Origin: Mycolicibacterium sp. CBMA 247
GTDB taxonomy: Bacteria; Actinomycetota; Actinomycetes; Mycobacteriales; Mycobacteriaceae
Length of the DNA: 64,000 nucleotides
Direction of reading: 5' to 3'
Assembly (NCBI RefSeq): GCF_009729095.1
Contig: NZ_VTGX01000001.1
Coordinates: forward strand, 1,860,001-1,924,000
In this document: one piece after another, positions 1-7,122 of the stretch
Layout of the letters: every line of letters starts with the position of its first letter
Position numbering within the stretch: position 1 is the first letter of the stretch
The notes under the pieces: generated by a model
What the model saw: only the letters and a program-made list of their open reading frames with translations
The model's database searches: none
What the model was told of the DNA's origin: nothing
Translations under genes and position numbers: made by a program

Positions 1-346
1 CACCGAGCGACTCGCCGCCGATGTGTGCCTTCTCGATACCGACGGCGTCGAGGTAGGCAAGCAGGTGGTCGCGATAGCGCGGGATCTCATAGGGGAAGTC
101 CGGCTTGCCGGTGTAGCCGTGGCCGAGCATGTCGATCGAGTGGACGGTGTACCGCTCGGCGTGCGGCTTGATGTTGCGGATGAAGGCTTCAAGGTGGCCG
201 CTGGTGCCGTGCAGGAAGACGATCGTCTCCGAGCCGTGGCCGGCCTGCAGCGAGCGCGTGGGCACGCCGCCGGCGTCTACGGTCGAAATCGAAAAGTCGA
301 GCCCGGCGAGCTCGGTCCAGATCGTGCGGGTCAGGTCTTGGGTCAT
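1..346 (-). CDS. Alpha/beta hydrolase of aromatic meta-cleavage type, N-terminal part (cut by window edge)
   Basis: The ATG at 346 opens a frame of about 115 codons that runs off the left edge. The visible part has the oxyanion-hole segment FLHGTSG near residue 45, a strand-4 motif DMLGHGYTGKPD, and reaches the nucleophile elbow GESLG at the edge, with Ser as the expected nucleophile. This layout is known from 2-hydroxymuconate-semialdehyde and related hydrolases of aromatic degradation. The catalytic Asp and His lie outside the window, so substrate class cannot be judged. It is the most distal visible gene of the leftward Rieske/extradiol operon, which would then contain two alpha/beta hydrolases. 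Confidence 0.85.
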   Translation of the reverse strand, partial: MTQDLTRTIWTELAGLDFSISTVDAGGVPTRSLQAGHGSETIVFLHGTSGHLEAFIRNIKPHAERYTVHSIDMLGHGYTGKPDFPYEIPRYRDHLLAYLDAVGIEKAHIGGESLG

Positions 347-385
347 CTCGGGTCTTTCTCTGTCGGCGGCAGGCGGCCGCTCTCG

Positions 386-529
386 TCACTGGTTGATGCG
401 GTGGACCTGCGTGTTGACGCGGGCCAACGGGTTCGGGAAGACGCGCTGGTGGGTCGCGAGGCGATTGCTGACGATGCGCAGGCCTGCGAGAGTCACGGTC
501 GCGGCGATCAGCAGGTAGATCAGCTTCAT
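386..529 (-). CDS. Small single-span membrane peptide, 47 residues
   Basis: A short frame sits between two hydrolase genes. It has a strong ribosome binding site (GGAGGA, about 8 bases before the ATG) and ends in TGA 39 bases before the next gene. The product begins MKLIYLLIAATVTLAG, one hydrophobic segment of about 15-17 residues, followed by a basic, Asn- and Gln-containing tail of about 30 residues (RIVSNRLATHQRVFPNPLAR). The hydrophobic start could be a membrane anchor or an uncleaved signal; I see no lipobox. I recognise no family. Position and ribosome binding site suggest it is translated with the catabolic operon, perhaps as a membrane-tethering or transport accessory, but this is inference. 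Confidence 0.6.
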   Translation of the reverse strand: MKLIYLLIAATVTLAGLRIVSNRLATHQRVFPNPLARVNTQVHRINQ

Positions 530-556
530 GGGTTGGTTCTCCTCCGATCGTGTCGT

Positions 557-1450
557 TCAGCGGTGGTCGATGGCACGCAGGAACCCGTCCACCACGGCGT
601 GGTAGGCGCCCGGACGCTCCTCCTGCAGGTGATGGGACACGTGGTCCATGACGTGCAGGTTGCCGCGTTGCACCATGCGGGCCAGCATCATCGGGTAGTC
701 CGGCGTGAGGAAGGCGTCCTCGCGACCCCAGATGAACAGGGACGGCGCCGAGACCCGGCCCAACTGCTCGGTGAGGTCCTGCCAATCGCCGCGCGGCGAG
801 TCCGACATGGCGGCCAGCGCGCGTTCCTCAGGGTCGAGGCTCTGGTTGTAGCGCAGGTCGAGGGTCTCCTCGGGCAGGCGGTCGGCGTCGAACCACTCGA
901 GCTTCGTGATGAGGGTGCGCATCTTCTCGCGCGTCGGTCCATCGCCGCCGTAGTACACGTCGCGCGCCGTGCGACCCCGGTGGCCCCGCTCAGGCAGCGG
1001 CGCGAGCGGCCCATAGAACACCGGCATGCTGCCGGTGACCACGAGCGAGCGCACGCGTTCGGGGTAGAGAGCCGCCAGATTGAGCGCAATCGTGCCGCCC
1101 CACGAGTTGCAGATGAAATCGGCTTGCGCGATACCGAGCTCATCCATCAGCGCAACGGTCTTGGCCGCGTGGAAATCCCACATGGGGCCGCTGATGCGGC
1201 ATTTCTCTGACTTGCCGTATTGCAGGATGTCGACGAGCACGCAGTGCCGGTCGGTCGCGAACAGCGGTGCGACCGAACCGAAGTCACTCCACGCGGTGCA
1301 GCCGGGGCCGCCGCCGTGCAGGAAGATCGTGTCCGGGCCGGAACCGAGCTCGTAGTAGTGGTAGGTCACCCCGTCAGCGGTCGCGTACCGGCTTTCGGGT
1401 GCCGGTCCGGCGGCGGGTGAGGTCAGTCGCTCAGTGGTATTGATCGTCAT
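557..1450 (-). CDS. Meta-cleavage-product (C-C bond) hydrolase, BphD/MhpC/CarC-like
   Basis: This 297-residue alpha/beta hydrolase should hydrolyse the vinylogous 1,5-diketone made by extradiol ring cleavage, giving a carboxylic acid and 2-hydroxypenta-2,4-dienoate. Visible signatures are the oxyanion-hole motif HGGGPG at 45-50, the nucleophile elbow NSWGG with Ser116, a probable acid Asp245 in WGRED, and a probable base His273 in SHHLQEE. Length fits the family (about 280-300). It starts 12 bases after the extradiol dioxygenase gene, with a GAGAGGA ribosome binding site, so the two form an operon whose products act in sequence. The acid half of the substrate cannot be deduced. Confidence 0.88.
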   Translation of the reverse strand: MTINTTERLTSPAAGPAPESRYATADGVTYHYYELGSGPDTIFLHGGGPGCTAWSDFGSVAPLFATDRHCVLVDILQYGKSEKCRISGPMWDFHAAKTVALMDELGIAQADFICNSWGGTIALNLAALYPERVRSLVVTGSMPVFYGPLAPLPERGHRGRTARDVYYGGDGPTREKMRTLITKLEWFDADRLPEETLDLRYNQSLDPEERALAAMSDSPRGDWQDLTEQLGRVSAPSLFIWGREDAFLTPDYPMMLARMVQRGNLHVMDHVSHHLQEERPGAYHAVVDGFLRAIDHR

Positions 1451-1462
1451 GTCTTTCCTCTC

Positions 1463-2404
1463 TTAAGCCGTGGCCGGCTCGACCAGGGCGACGCCCATGC
1501 CGGTGAGCCACTCGGGCATCGGCGAGTAGGCGAGTGCCTTCCCAGGCGCGAATCCGAGCGCCGCGGCCATGACCAGCCAGGTGCGCAATTCCTGGCCGCC
1601 GTTGCCGGCGCGCTCGGCGAGCTGTTCCGATGTCAACTCGGTGTATGGGCGCAGCGCACCCTTTTCCAGATCGGCAAGGAACTTTTCATCGAAGTCCGAG
1701 AAAATGGTGGGCTGAGCGGCCACGATGATCTCGCGACGCCGCTTGTCGTAGCGCTCCCACTCGCCGCGGCCGTTGAGCCAAGCCTCGACCAGGAATTCTT
1801 CGTCGTCGCCCACCGGCTCGGTCCAGTCGCTCGGCCACGGAAGCTGGTGTGACAGACCGCCCGACGCGATCACGACCACGCGCTTGTCTCCGCCGATCTC
1901 GGCGACCGCGCGGGCGATGTTTTCGCCGAGTGCGGCAACGCGCGGCAATGTCGGCAGCGGCGTCGCGAACACGTTGACCACAAGTGGAACGACAGGTACC
2001 TCGATACCGTCGAGCAGGTACTGGATCGCATGCGCCTGGCCGTGGTCGATCTGAAGGCGAGCCGAGATCGCCACCTCGGTGCCACGGTTGACCAGCTGGT
2101 CGGCAAGTGCCTGGGCGAAAGCCGGGTCGGTGTGCTGCGGGCCCTTCGGTGTGCCACCGTCACCGGCCGCGATGACGTCCCCGACGCCGAGTGTGAACGC
2201 GGGGATGAGGTCCAGCCAGAAGCCACGGAAATGGTTCGAGCCCACGAGCACGACGACGTCGGGCTCCGCCTCGGCGATGCGGCCGCGCGCCGCCGCAAGA
2301 CCGTCACGGAAGGCCTGCGCGCGCTCGGTGTGAATGACCTTGTCCCAATGGGTGTTCATCAGGGTGGAGTGCGACGCCGCCACACCCAGCACGATCGATG
2401 CCAT
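1463..2404 (-). CDS. Class III (LigB-fold) extradiol catechol dioxygenase, MhpB-like
   Basis: A 313-residue non-haem Fe(II) dioxygenase that opens a catecholic ring next to the diol. It resembles MhpB (2,3-dihydroxyphenylpropionate 1,2-dioxygenase): early His12 in AASHSTL and His58 in GSNHF are likely iron ligands, with the family signature LIPAFTLGVG just after. QIDHGQ (His121) and ASGGLSH (His186) match the two catalytic histidines known in MhpB. The ATG at 2404 was chosen because a GAGGAG ribosome binding site lies 6 bases before it; the frame is open further upstream only as a shadow of the Rieske gene. It is a one-subunit enzyme, unlike the two-subunit CarBaBb or LigAB types. The ring substrate is unknown. 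Confidence 0.88.
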   Translation of the reverse strand: MASIVLGVAASHSTLMNTHWDKVIHTERAQAFRDGLAAARGRIAEAEPDVVVLVGSNHFRGFWLDLIPAFTLGVGDVIAAGDGGTPKGPQHTDPAFAQALADQLVNRGTEVAISARLQIDHGQAHAIQYLLDGIEVPVVPLVVNVFATPLPTLPRVAALGENIARAVAEIGGDKRVVVIASGGLSHQLPWPSDWTEPVGDDEEFLVEAWLNGRGEWERYDKRRREIIVAAQPTIFSDFDEKFLADLEKGALRPYTELTSEQLAERAGNGGQELRTWLVMAAALGFAPGKALAYSPMPEWLTGMGVALVEPATA

Positions 2405-2433
2405 GCTTCGCTCCTCGTGTTCGGTGGGTCGGG

Positions 2434-3648
2434 TCAGTCCGGGTCGGAGACGACGATGCCCCGCTCGGCCAGCGCGTCGACGCGGTCCTCCGTGGTGCTC
2501 TCGGCGAGCTTGCGCCACTGCAGCAGCGAGTCGTCGGGGCGGTAGAGCTTCTCCGGCGGGGCGTCGGTGACCTCGACCATCCACTTGTCCTGGCCGGAGA
2601 ACTGGCCATGGAACAACCACCGCACCGCGCCGAGGTACTTGAAGTAGAAGGGGATGGTCTTGAGCCCCTTCTTGAAGTCGGCGATCACGCCGACGTACAG
2701 GTGGTTGTCGGCGTCGACCGGTACGTAGAACTCGTAGTGGATGAAGGTCGGGTAGGCGATCCGCAGGACGCCCGGCATGGACACCGAGGCGAAGCCCGGG
2801 AACTCCTGCGCCGCGATCACGGGATTGACCTGGCGGTGCGACCCGGTGTTGCCGATGTTGGTCGTCTGCTCCGGTGGCTTGGTCTTGTACCAGGCAAGGC
2901 CCGTCCAATGGCCCAGGCCGGGGAACTCGGCGTCCCAGAACTGTTGTTCCTGAACGCGGTAGATCCAGCGGTCACGCTTGACGATCTTGGTCGTGTTCCA
3001 CACCGGCATTGCCTTGAACAGGCGCCAAAGGGCGGTGCGGTGCAAGTACTTCGCGTGGCCTTCGTCATAACCGTTCTCGCATGCGAAGCGCCAGTTGCCC
3101 TCCCGCGGCATGATGCGGGCACCGATGACGGCGGGATTACTCACGAGCTCTTCGGGCAGTTGCTCGTCGATCGGGTGCGGCTCCTCGCCGTCACCCACAT
3201 AGACCCACACCATGCCGAGACGCTCCTCGACGTGATAGGTCGGCTGGATGACCTTGCCGCAGATGGGTGACTGCGGGCCGTCTGTGATGGCAGCCTTCAG
3301 GACGCCGGTTTGCAGATCGAAGGTCCAGCCGTGGTAGACGCACGAGATCGTGCCCGGAAACTGTTTGTTCCCATAGCTCAACGGCACGCCGCGGTGCGGA
3401 CACCGGTTGGCCATGCCGCGCACGACGCCGCGATCGCGGATGACGAAGATGTCCTCGCCGAGCAGCTTCACCCGAACCGGGTGCTCGCCGACATGGGACG
3501 AAAACTGCACGGGGTACCAGTAGCCGCGGAAGCCCGCCGCTGCCGCCTGGTAGTGCGGCCACGTCGACCAGTCCTGCCGGCCCGGTAGCCGGCCCTCGCG
3601 CTTGCGGCGCGCCGCGGGCGCGGCTTGCGAATCCAGCGTCTCGCTCAT
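2434..3648 (-). CDS. Rieske non-haem iron oxygenase, terminal oxygenase alpha subunit, CarAa-like
   Basis: A 404-residue terminal oxygenase. The Rieske [2Fe-2S] site is Cys83-x-His85 and Cys103-x2-His106 (CPHRG, CVYHGW). The mononuclear iron site is Asp195-x2-His198-x4-His203 in ENGYDEGHAKYLH. The N-terminal GFRGYWYPVQFS and the homo-oligomeric architecture (no small beta subunit gene nearby) resemble the carbazole 1,9a-dioxygenase CarAa group. It is the first gene of the leftward operon, followed by the extradiol dioxygenase and C-C hydrolase. Electrons probably come from the ferredoxin and ferredoxin reductase encoded divergently at 3918-5281. No cis-dihydrodiol dehydrogenase is visible, which fits an attack whose product rearomatises spontaneously. 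Confidence 0.88.
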   Translation of the reverse strand: MSETLDSQAAPAARRKREGRLPGRQDWSTWPHYQAAAAGFRGYWYPVQFSSHVGEHPVRVKLLGEDIFVIRDRGVVRGMANRCPHRGVPLSYGNKQFPGTISCVYHGWTFDLQTGVLKAAITDGPQSPICGKVIQPTYHVEERLGMVWVYVGDGEEPHPIDEQLPEELVSNPAVIGARIMPREGNWRFACENGYDEGHAKYLHRTALWRLFKAMPVWNTTKIVKRDRWIYRVQEQQFWDAEFPGLGHWTGLAWYKTKPPEQTTNIGNTGSHRQVNPVIAAQEFPGFASVSMPGVLRIAYPTFIHYEFYVPVDADNHLYVGVIADFKKGLKTIPFYFKYLGAVRWLFHGQFSGQDKWMVEVTDAPPEKLYRPDDSLLQWRKLAESTTEDRVDALAERGIVVSDPD

Positions 3649-3766
3649 CGTGTCAACTCCAGGTCATCAGCAGTTTTCGGCTTGCAGGAGCGAACTGGCG
3701 ACGCGGCGGCACTCGCTTCCTTGATGACAGGACACCATCACCGGGCAGTCCCGACAATCGTCGCGG

Positions 3767-3779
3767 TTCGCCCAGCGAA
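3767..3779. promoter_or_regulatory. Candidate operator: TTCGC(CCA)GCGAA palindrome
   Basis: A perfect 5-bp inverted repeat around CCA lies in the 269-bp divergent region between the Rieske oxygenase and ferredoxin reductase genes. Similar TTCGC-TCA-(G/A)CGA sites occur at 11178, 13649 and 14573 upstream of other genes of the cluster, with weaker relatives near 3832 and 15606. The binding protein is unknown; the TetR protein at 6496-7068 is one candidate. Confidence 0.4.
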
Positions 3780-3854
3780 ATCCTTCGCAGCACCCGTTGA
3801 CGGCAGGTTCTTGATGCCCCTCGGGGGGCGATTCCGTTCAGCGATCCAGCAAAG

Positions 3855-3869
3855 GTGATGTCTCATCAC
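3855..3869. promoter_or_regulatory. Candidate operator: GTGATG(TCT)CATCAC palindrome
   Basis: A perfect 6-bp dyad with a 3-bp centre sits about 50 bp upstream of the ferredoxin reductase start. A looser dyad with TGATG and CATCA arms spaced by 9 bp lies at 3722-3740 on the Rieske-proximal side of the same divergent region. The spacing is like that of small helix-turn-helix dimers, but no regulator can be assigned. Confidence 0.4.
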
Positions 3870-3917
3870 GACCGACCTACAGTCCGTGGACACCAGATCC
3901 CCCATCGAGGAGTCCTC

Positions 3918-4913
3918 GTGACTGCACTGCCCTCCGTCGTCGAGACCGACGTCGTCATCGTCGGCGCAGGCCCGACCGGCCTCTACGGCGCCTACTACGC
4001 CGGCTTCCGCGGGTTGTCGACCGTTGTCGTCGACGTCCTGCCTCAGGCAGGCGGCCAGGTCATGGCCCTGTATCCGGAGAAGCAGATCCGCGACGTGGCC
4101 GCCCTGCCGTCGATCCGCGGACGCGATTTCGTCGCCAGCCTGGTGGCGCAGGCCAACACGTACTCCCCCACCTATCTGCTTGGCCGCCAGGCGGTCTCGC
4201 TCGAACACATCGGCGGGTCACCCGTCGTGACTCTCGACGACGACACCGTCGTGCGTGCCGGCGCGGTGGTCATCACCGCCGGAATCGGCACCCCGACCCC
4301 ACGTCCGCTCGAGGCCGGCGGCGAGTGGCTCGGACGTGGACTGTCGTACTTCGTCGTCGACCCCGGGCAGCACGCCGACCGGAACGTCACGATCGTCGGC
4401 GGGGGTGACTCCGCGCTCGACTGGGCCGACGCGCTGGCGTCGATCGCCAAGTCCGTCACCCTCGTCCACCGCCGTTCCGCATTCCGCGGTCACGCCGCGA
4501 CGCTCGAGCGCGTCCGCTCCGGCTCCACCGTGATCCACACCGACACCGAGGTCGCCGCCCTGCACGGCGACCTCGCCGCGGGTGTACTCGAAAAGGTCAC
4601 GCTGCGTTCGAAGACCGGCGACGAGACCGTCGTCCCGACCGACCATGTCATCGCGGCCCTCGGATTCATCAGCGACCTGGGTCCGCTGCGCGAGTGGGGC
4701 ATCGAACTCACCGGCCGGTCGATACTGGTCGACCGCGCCGGGCGCACGAACCTCCCGCGCGTGTACGCAGCCGGCGACGTGTCCGACTACGACGGCAAGG
4801 TCAAGCTCATGTCCGTCGGTTTCGGTGAGGTCGCAATCGTCATGAACCACGTCGCGGTCGACCTCGACCCCGATCTCGTGCTGTTACCGGGTCACTCGAC
4901 CGACGGCGCCTGA
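3918..4913 (+). CDS. Ferredoxin--NAD(P)+ reductase, type 2 (YumC/thioredoxin-reductase-like)
   Basis: A 331-residue FAD protein that should pass electrons from NAD(P)H to the ferredoxin encoded next. The N-terminal FAD motif VGAGPTG (about 15-21) and the second dinucleotide motif IVGGGDSALDWA are clear. PQAGGQVMALYPEK, HRRSAFRGH and YAAGDVSDYDGKVKL match the type 2 ferredoxin reductase family of B. subtilis YumC, which has about the same length and lacks the redox-active Cys pair of thioredoxin reductase. I chose the GTG at 3918 because GAGGAG lies just upstream and the homology begins there; an ATG at 3855 would add 21 unrelated residues. It supplies the Rieske oxygenase encoded divergently. 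Confidence 0.88.
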   Translation: MTALPSVVETDVVIVGAGPTGLYGAYYAGFRGLSTVVVDVLPQAGGQVMALYPEKQIRDVAALPSIRGRDFVASLVAQANTYSPTYLLGRQAVSLEHIGGSPVVTLDDDTVVRAGAVVITAGIGTPTPRPLEAGGEWLGRGLSYFVVDPGQHADRNVTIVGGGDSALDWADALASIAKSVTLVHRRSAFRGHAATLERVRSGSTVIHTDTEVAALHGDLAAGVLEKVTLRSKTGDETVVPTDHVIAALGFISDLGPLREWGIELTGRSILVDRAGRTNLPRVYAAGDVSDYDGKVKLMSVGFGEVAIVMNHVAVDLDPDLVLLPGHSTDGA

Positions 4914-4939
4914 TCCACCATCAACCCGAAGGAGACCCC

Positions 4940-5281
4940 ATGGCTTATGTCATCGGTGCCAGCTGTATCGATGAGCTCGACCGTTCATGCATCGAGGTGT
5001 GTCCCGTCGATTGCATCTACATTGGCGAGCGCAAGAGCTATATCAACGCCAACGAGTGCATCGACTGCGGCGCATGCGAAGTCGAATGCCCCGTGGATGC
5101 CGTGTTCGTAGACCGAAAGGCTCGAAAGGACCCCGAACTCGCCGAGTTCCTCGCCGACTCCGTGGCGTTCTTCGCCGAGCCGCTGCCGGGCCGCTCGGAG
5201 CCGCTCGGCGATCCCGGCGGATCACAGAAGCTCGGCCCGGTCGGTACCGACACCGAGTTCACCGCGAACTACTCCGCGTGA
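4940..5281 (+). CDS. 7Fe ferredoxin (3Fe-4S plus 4Fe-4S), FdxA-like
   Basis: A 113-residue ferredoxin 26 bases after the reductase gene, with a GAAGGAG ribosome binding site. Cys9, Cys17 and Cys50 fit the [3Fe-4S] ligands and Cys21, Cys40, Cys43 and Cys46 the [4Fe-4S] ligands of the Azotobacter FdI/FdxA family. The acidic C-terminal tail after residue 55 is typical. Rieske oxygenases more often pair with [2Fe-2S] ferredoxins, so a 7Fe partner with a YumC-type reductase is a less common electron chain. The match to this Rieske oxygenase is inferred from position. Confidence 0.92.
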   Translation: MAYVIGASCIDELDRSCIEVCPVDCIYIGERKSYINANECIDCGACEVECPVDAVFVDRKARKDPELAEFLADSVAFFAEPLPGRSEPLGDPGGSQKLGPVGTDTEFTANYSA

Positions 5282-5309
5282 GGGCCGCCGTCCTCGCGAC
5301 CCGCGGCCA

Positions 5310-6515
5310 GTGAGGTCCCGCGGTCGGAACCGCGACGTCATCGGCGCCGCCCTGTCCATGGCCGTGACGGCGGCTCCGCCCTTTCTGGTCGGCACGATGG
5401 GTCCCGGTATCTCGGCCGACCTCGGCCTGAGCGTCTCTGCTCTCGCCGCAACGGTCTCGCTCGGTTACCTGGTGGCTGCGGTACTCAGCCCGGCCGGCGG
5501 GCTAGTGGTCCAGCGCATCGCGCCACCGCGCGCCCTGCGCCTGGCCGGGCTCATGACGAGCATCGGCGTCGCCCTCGTCGCCGTAGCCACTTCGCCGCTG
5601 GAGCTCACGGCCGCGTTCGTGTCGATCGGCCTCGCCAACGCGATCATTCAGCCTGCCTCCAACGGAACGCTCGTGACCGCCGTCAGCGGACAGCTGCAGG
5701 GTGCTCTGTTCGGCGTGGTGCAGTCGGCCATTCCCGCCGCGACGCTGCTCTCCGGCTTCCTGCTCGCCCTGCTCCACGACGTGCGGCCGTGGCGGGAGGC
5801 CATGGTCGTTCTGTTTGTACTCACGCTGGTCCCGCAACTGGTCATTACCCGGAGTCGGTCGATCTCGCGTACCCGTGCAGCGCCCACGGAACCGCTCAGC
5901 GACGCCGGTCCCGGCCGCGCGATGCTCGTCGCCTTCTGCGCCGGCGGGTTCCTGGGGTCGGCCGCGGCCACCACGATCGCCGTGTTTGGCGTCGCCGGAG
6001 GCCTGGCAGGCGGGCTCTCCCCAGCGGTGGCTGCCGCAGGCCTGATGCTCGGCAGCGGGTGCTGCGTCCTCGGACGAGTCTGGACTTCGTGGCGCTGGGG
6101 CGGCCATTCGCCACGCAGGCTCCTCTTCGACATCGCCGGCCTGCAGGTGGGCGGGGTCGTCGGCCTCGTGCTGCTGACGACCGGCACGACCGCGGGCTAC
6201 ATCGTCGGGCTCGCAATCGCATTCGGCAGCGGCTGGGGCTGGACCGGGCTGCTCAACCTCGCGATCGCGCGGACCTGGACCGACCGCGTCGCAACTGTGA
6301 CCGGCTTGATGCAGCTCGGTCTCTTCGGTGGCGGGGTCGTCGGGCCGCTCCTGTACGGCGCCGTCGCCGACGCCGGCGGTTACGCCATCGCGTGGTTCGT
6401 GTCGGCCGTCGGACTCCTCGGCGCGGCTATCGCCACCACGCTCGCCGCGCGTCTGCTCGGCCGGACGGCGATGAGCGATGGGACGGATGCACAGCTCAGT
6501 CGACCAGACGCCTGA
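5310..6515 (+). CDS. MFS transporter
   Basis: A 401-residue, very hydrophobic protein with about 12 predicted membrane spans and GTG start 28 bases after the ferredoxin gene. The first span (ALSMAVTAAPPFLVGTMGPG) and the loop ending APPRALRLAG look like major facilitator transporters of the CynX/sugar-phosphate-like type. It probably moves the aromatic substrate or an intermediate. Its last 20 bases overlap the 3' end of the convergent TetR gene. Direction of transport and substrate cannot be read from sequence. Confidence 0.75.
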   Translation: MRSRGRNRDVIGAALSMAVTAAPPFLVGTMGPGISADLGLSVSALAATVSLGYLVAAVLSPAGGLVVQRIAPPRALRLAGLMTSIGVALVAVATSPLELTAAFVSIGLANAIIQPASNGTLVTAVSGQLQGALFGVVQSAIPAATLLSGFLLALLHDVRPWREAMVVLFVLTLVPQLVITRSRSISRTRAAPTEPLSDAGPGRAMLVAFCAGGFLGSAAATTIAVFGVAGGLAGGLSPAVAAAGLMLGSGCCVLGRVWTSWRWGGHSPRRLLFDIAGLQVGGVVGLVLLTTGTTAGYIVGLAIAFGSGWGWTGLLNLAIARTWTDRVATVTGLMQLGLFGGGVVGPLLYGAVADAGGYAIAWFVSAVGLLGAAIATTLAARLLGRTAMSDGTDAQLSRPDA

Positions 6516-7068
6516 TGACCTCGCGCAGAGTTTCCAGCAACCGCTCGGTGCGCGCGTCGTCCCGGAAGACGAGGTGCTGCAGTACGAGGCCGTCGAGCGC
6601 CGCGAAGACGACAGCCGACGCTCGACCGTCGGCGTCGTCGATTCCGACCCCCTGAATGGTCTGCCGAACCTCGGCGATGTAGCGCTCATACTGCTGACGC
6701 ACATTGTCGATCGACAATCCACCGCGGATCGCCTGCAGCGTCTCGTCGAACTGCAGCAGTGGACGCTCCCACGAGGTGTTGAGGGACTCGACGAAGGTGG
6801 AGGCGAATTCCTCGATCGAGTCGGCCTCCAGCCGCGCGCTGTCAGAGTCCTTGGCCGCCGCCCGCCGGAACGCCTCGGCGAGCAACTGCTCGCGGCTTCC
6901 AAAGTGGTGGCGTACCAGTCCATGGGCCACACCAGCGCGCGCCGCGACGGCCCGGTAGGTGACGGCTTGGAGTCCCTCGCGACCGCCGATCTCCATCGCG
7001 GCGTCGAGGAGCCGGTCGCGGCCCGATGCCGAGTCGCCCCCCGTGCCCAAGCCTTCTGCAGACGTCAC
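6496..7068 (-). CDS. TetR-family transcriptional regulator
   Basis: A 190-residue one-domain regulator. An N-terminal helix-turn-helix at about 20-65 (RDRLLDAAMEIGGREGLQAV, then AARAGVAHGLVRHHFGSREQLL) is followed by an all-helical ligand-binding half. GTG start. It lies between the rightward electron-transfer/MFS unit and the leftward amine oxidation genes, so it is the best candidate for sensing the pathway substrate or an intermediate. An AAGGT/ACCTT dyad lies directly before its start codon (7069-7084), suggesting autoregulation. Confidence 0.88.
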   Translation of the reverse strand: MTSAEGLGTGGDSASGRDRLLDAAMEIGGREGLQAVTYRAVAARAGVAHGLVRHHFGSREQLLAEAFRRAAAKDSDSARLEADSIEEFASTFVESLNTSWERPLLQFDETLQAIRGGLSIDNVRQQYERYIAEVRQTIQGVGIDDADGRASAVVFAALDGLVLQHLVFRDDARTERLLETLREVIRRLVD

Positions 7069-7084
7069 AAGGTCACCTAACCTT
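7069..7084. promoter_or_regulatory. Candidate TetR autoregulatory operator, AAGGT-N6-ACCTT
   Basis: A 5-bp inverted repeat spaced by 6 bp abuts the GTG start of the TetR gene. Repressors of this family often bind such dyads over their own promoter. It differs from the TTCGC-type motif elsewhere in the cluster, so the two may serve different regulators. Confidence 0.35.
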
Positions 7085-7122
7085 CATCGGGGTGCGGCCA
7101 CCCCTCGGTCCGAAGTTCGCAT

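Noticed and set aside
23..1210. Long rightward open frame opposite the two hydrolases
   Set aside because: Arginine- and glycine-rich, no recognisable domain, and fully antisense to genes with clear hydrolase motifs; typical shadow frame in GC-rich DNA.
5502..6932. 476-codon leftward frame opposite the MFS and overlapping the TetR gene
   Set aside because: Shadow of real genes; no conserved motif.
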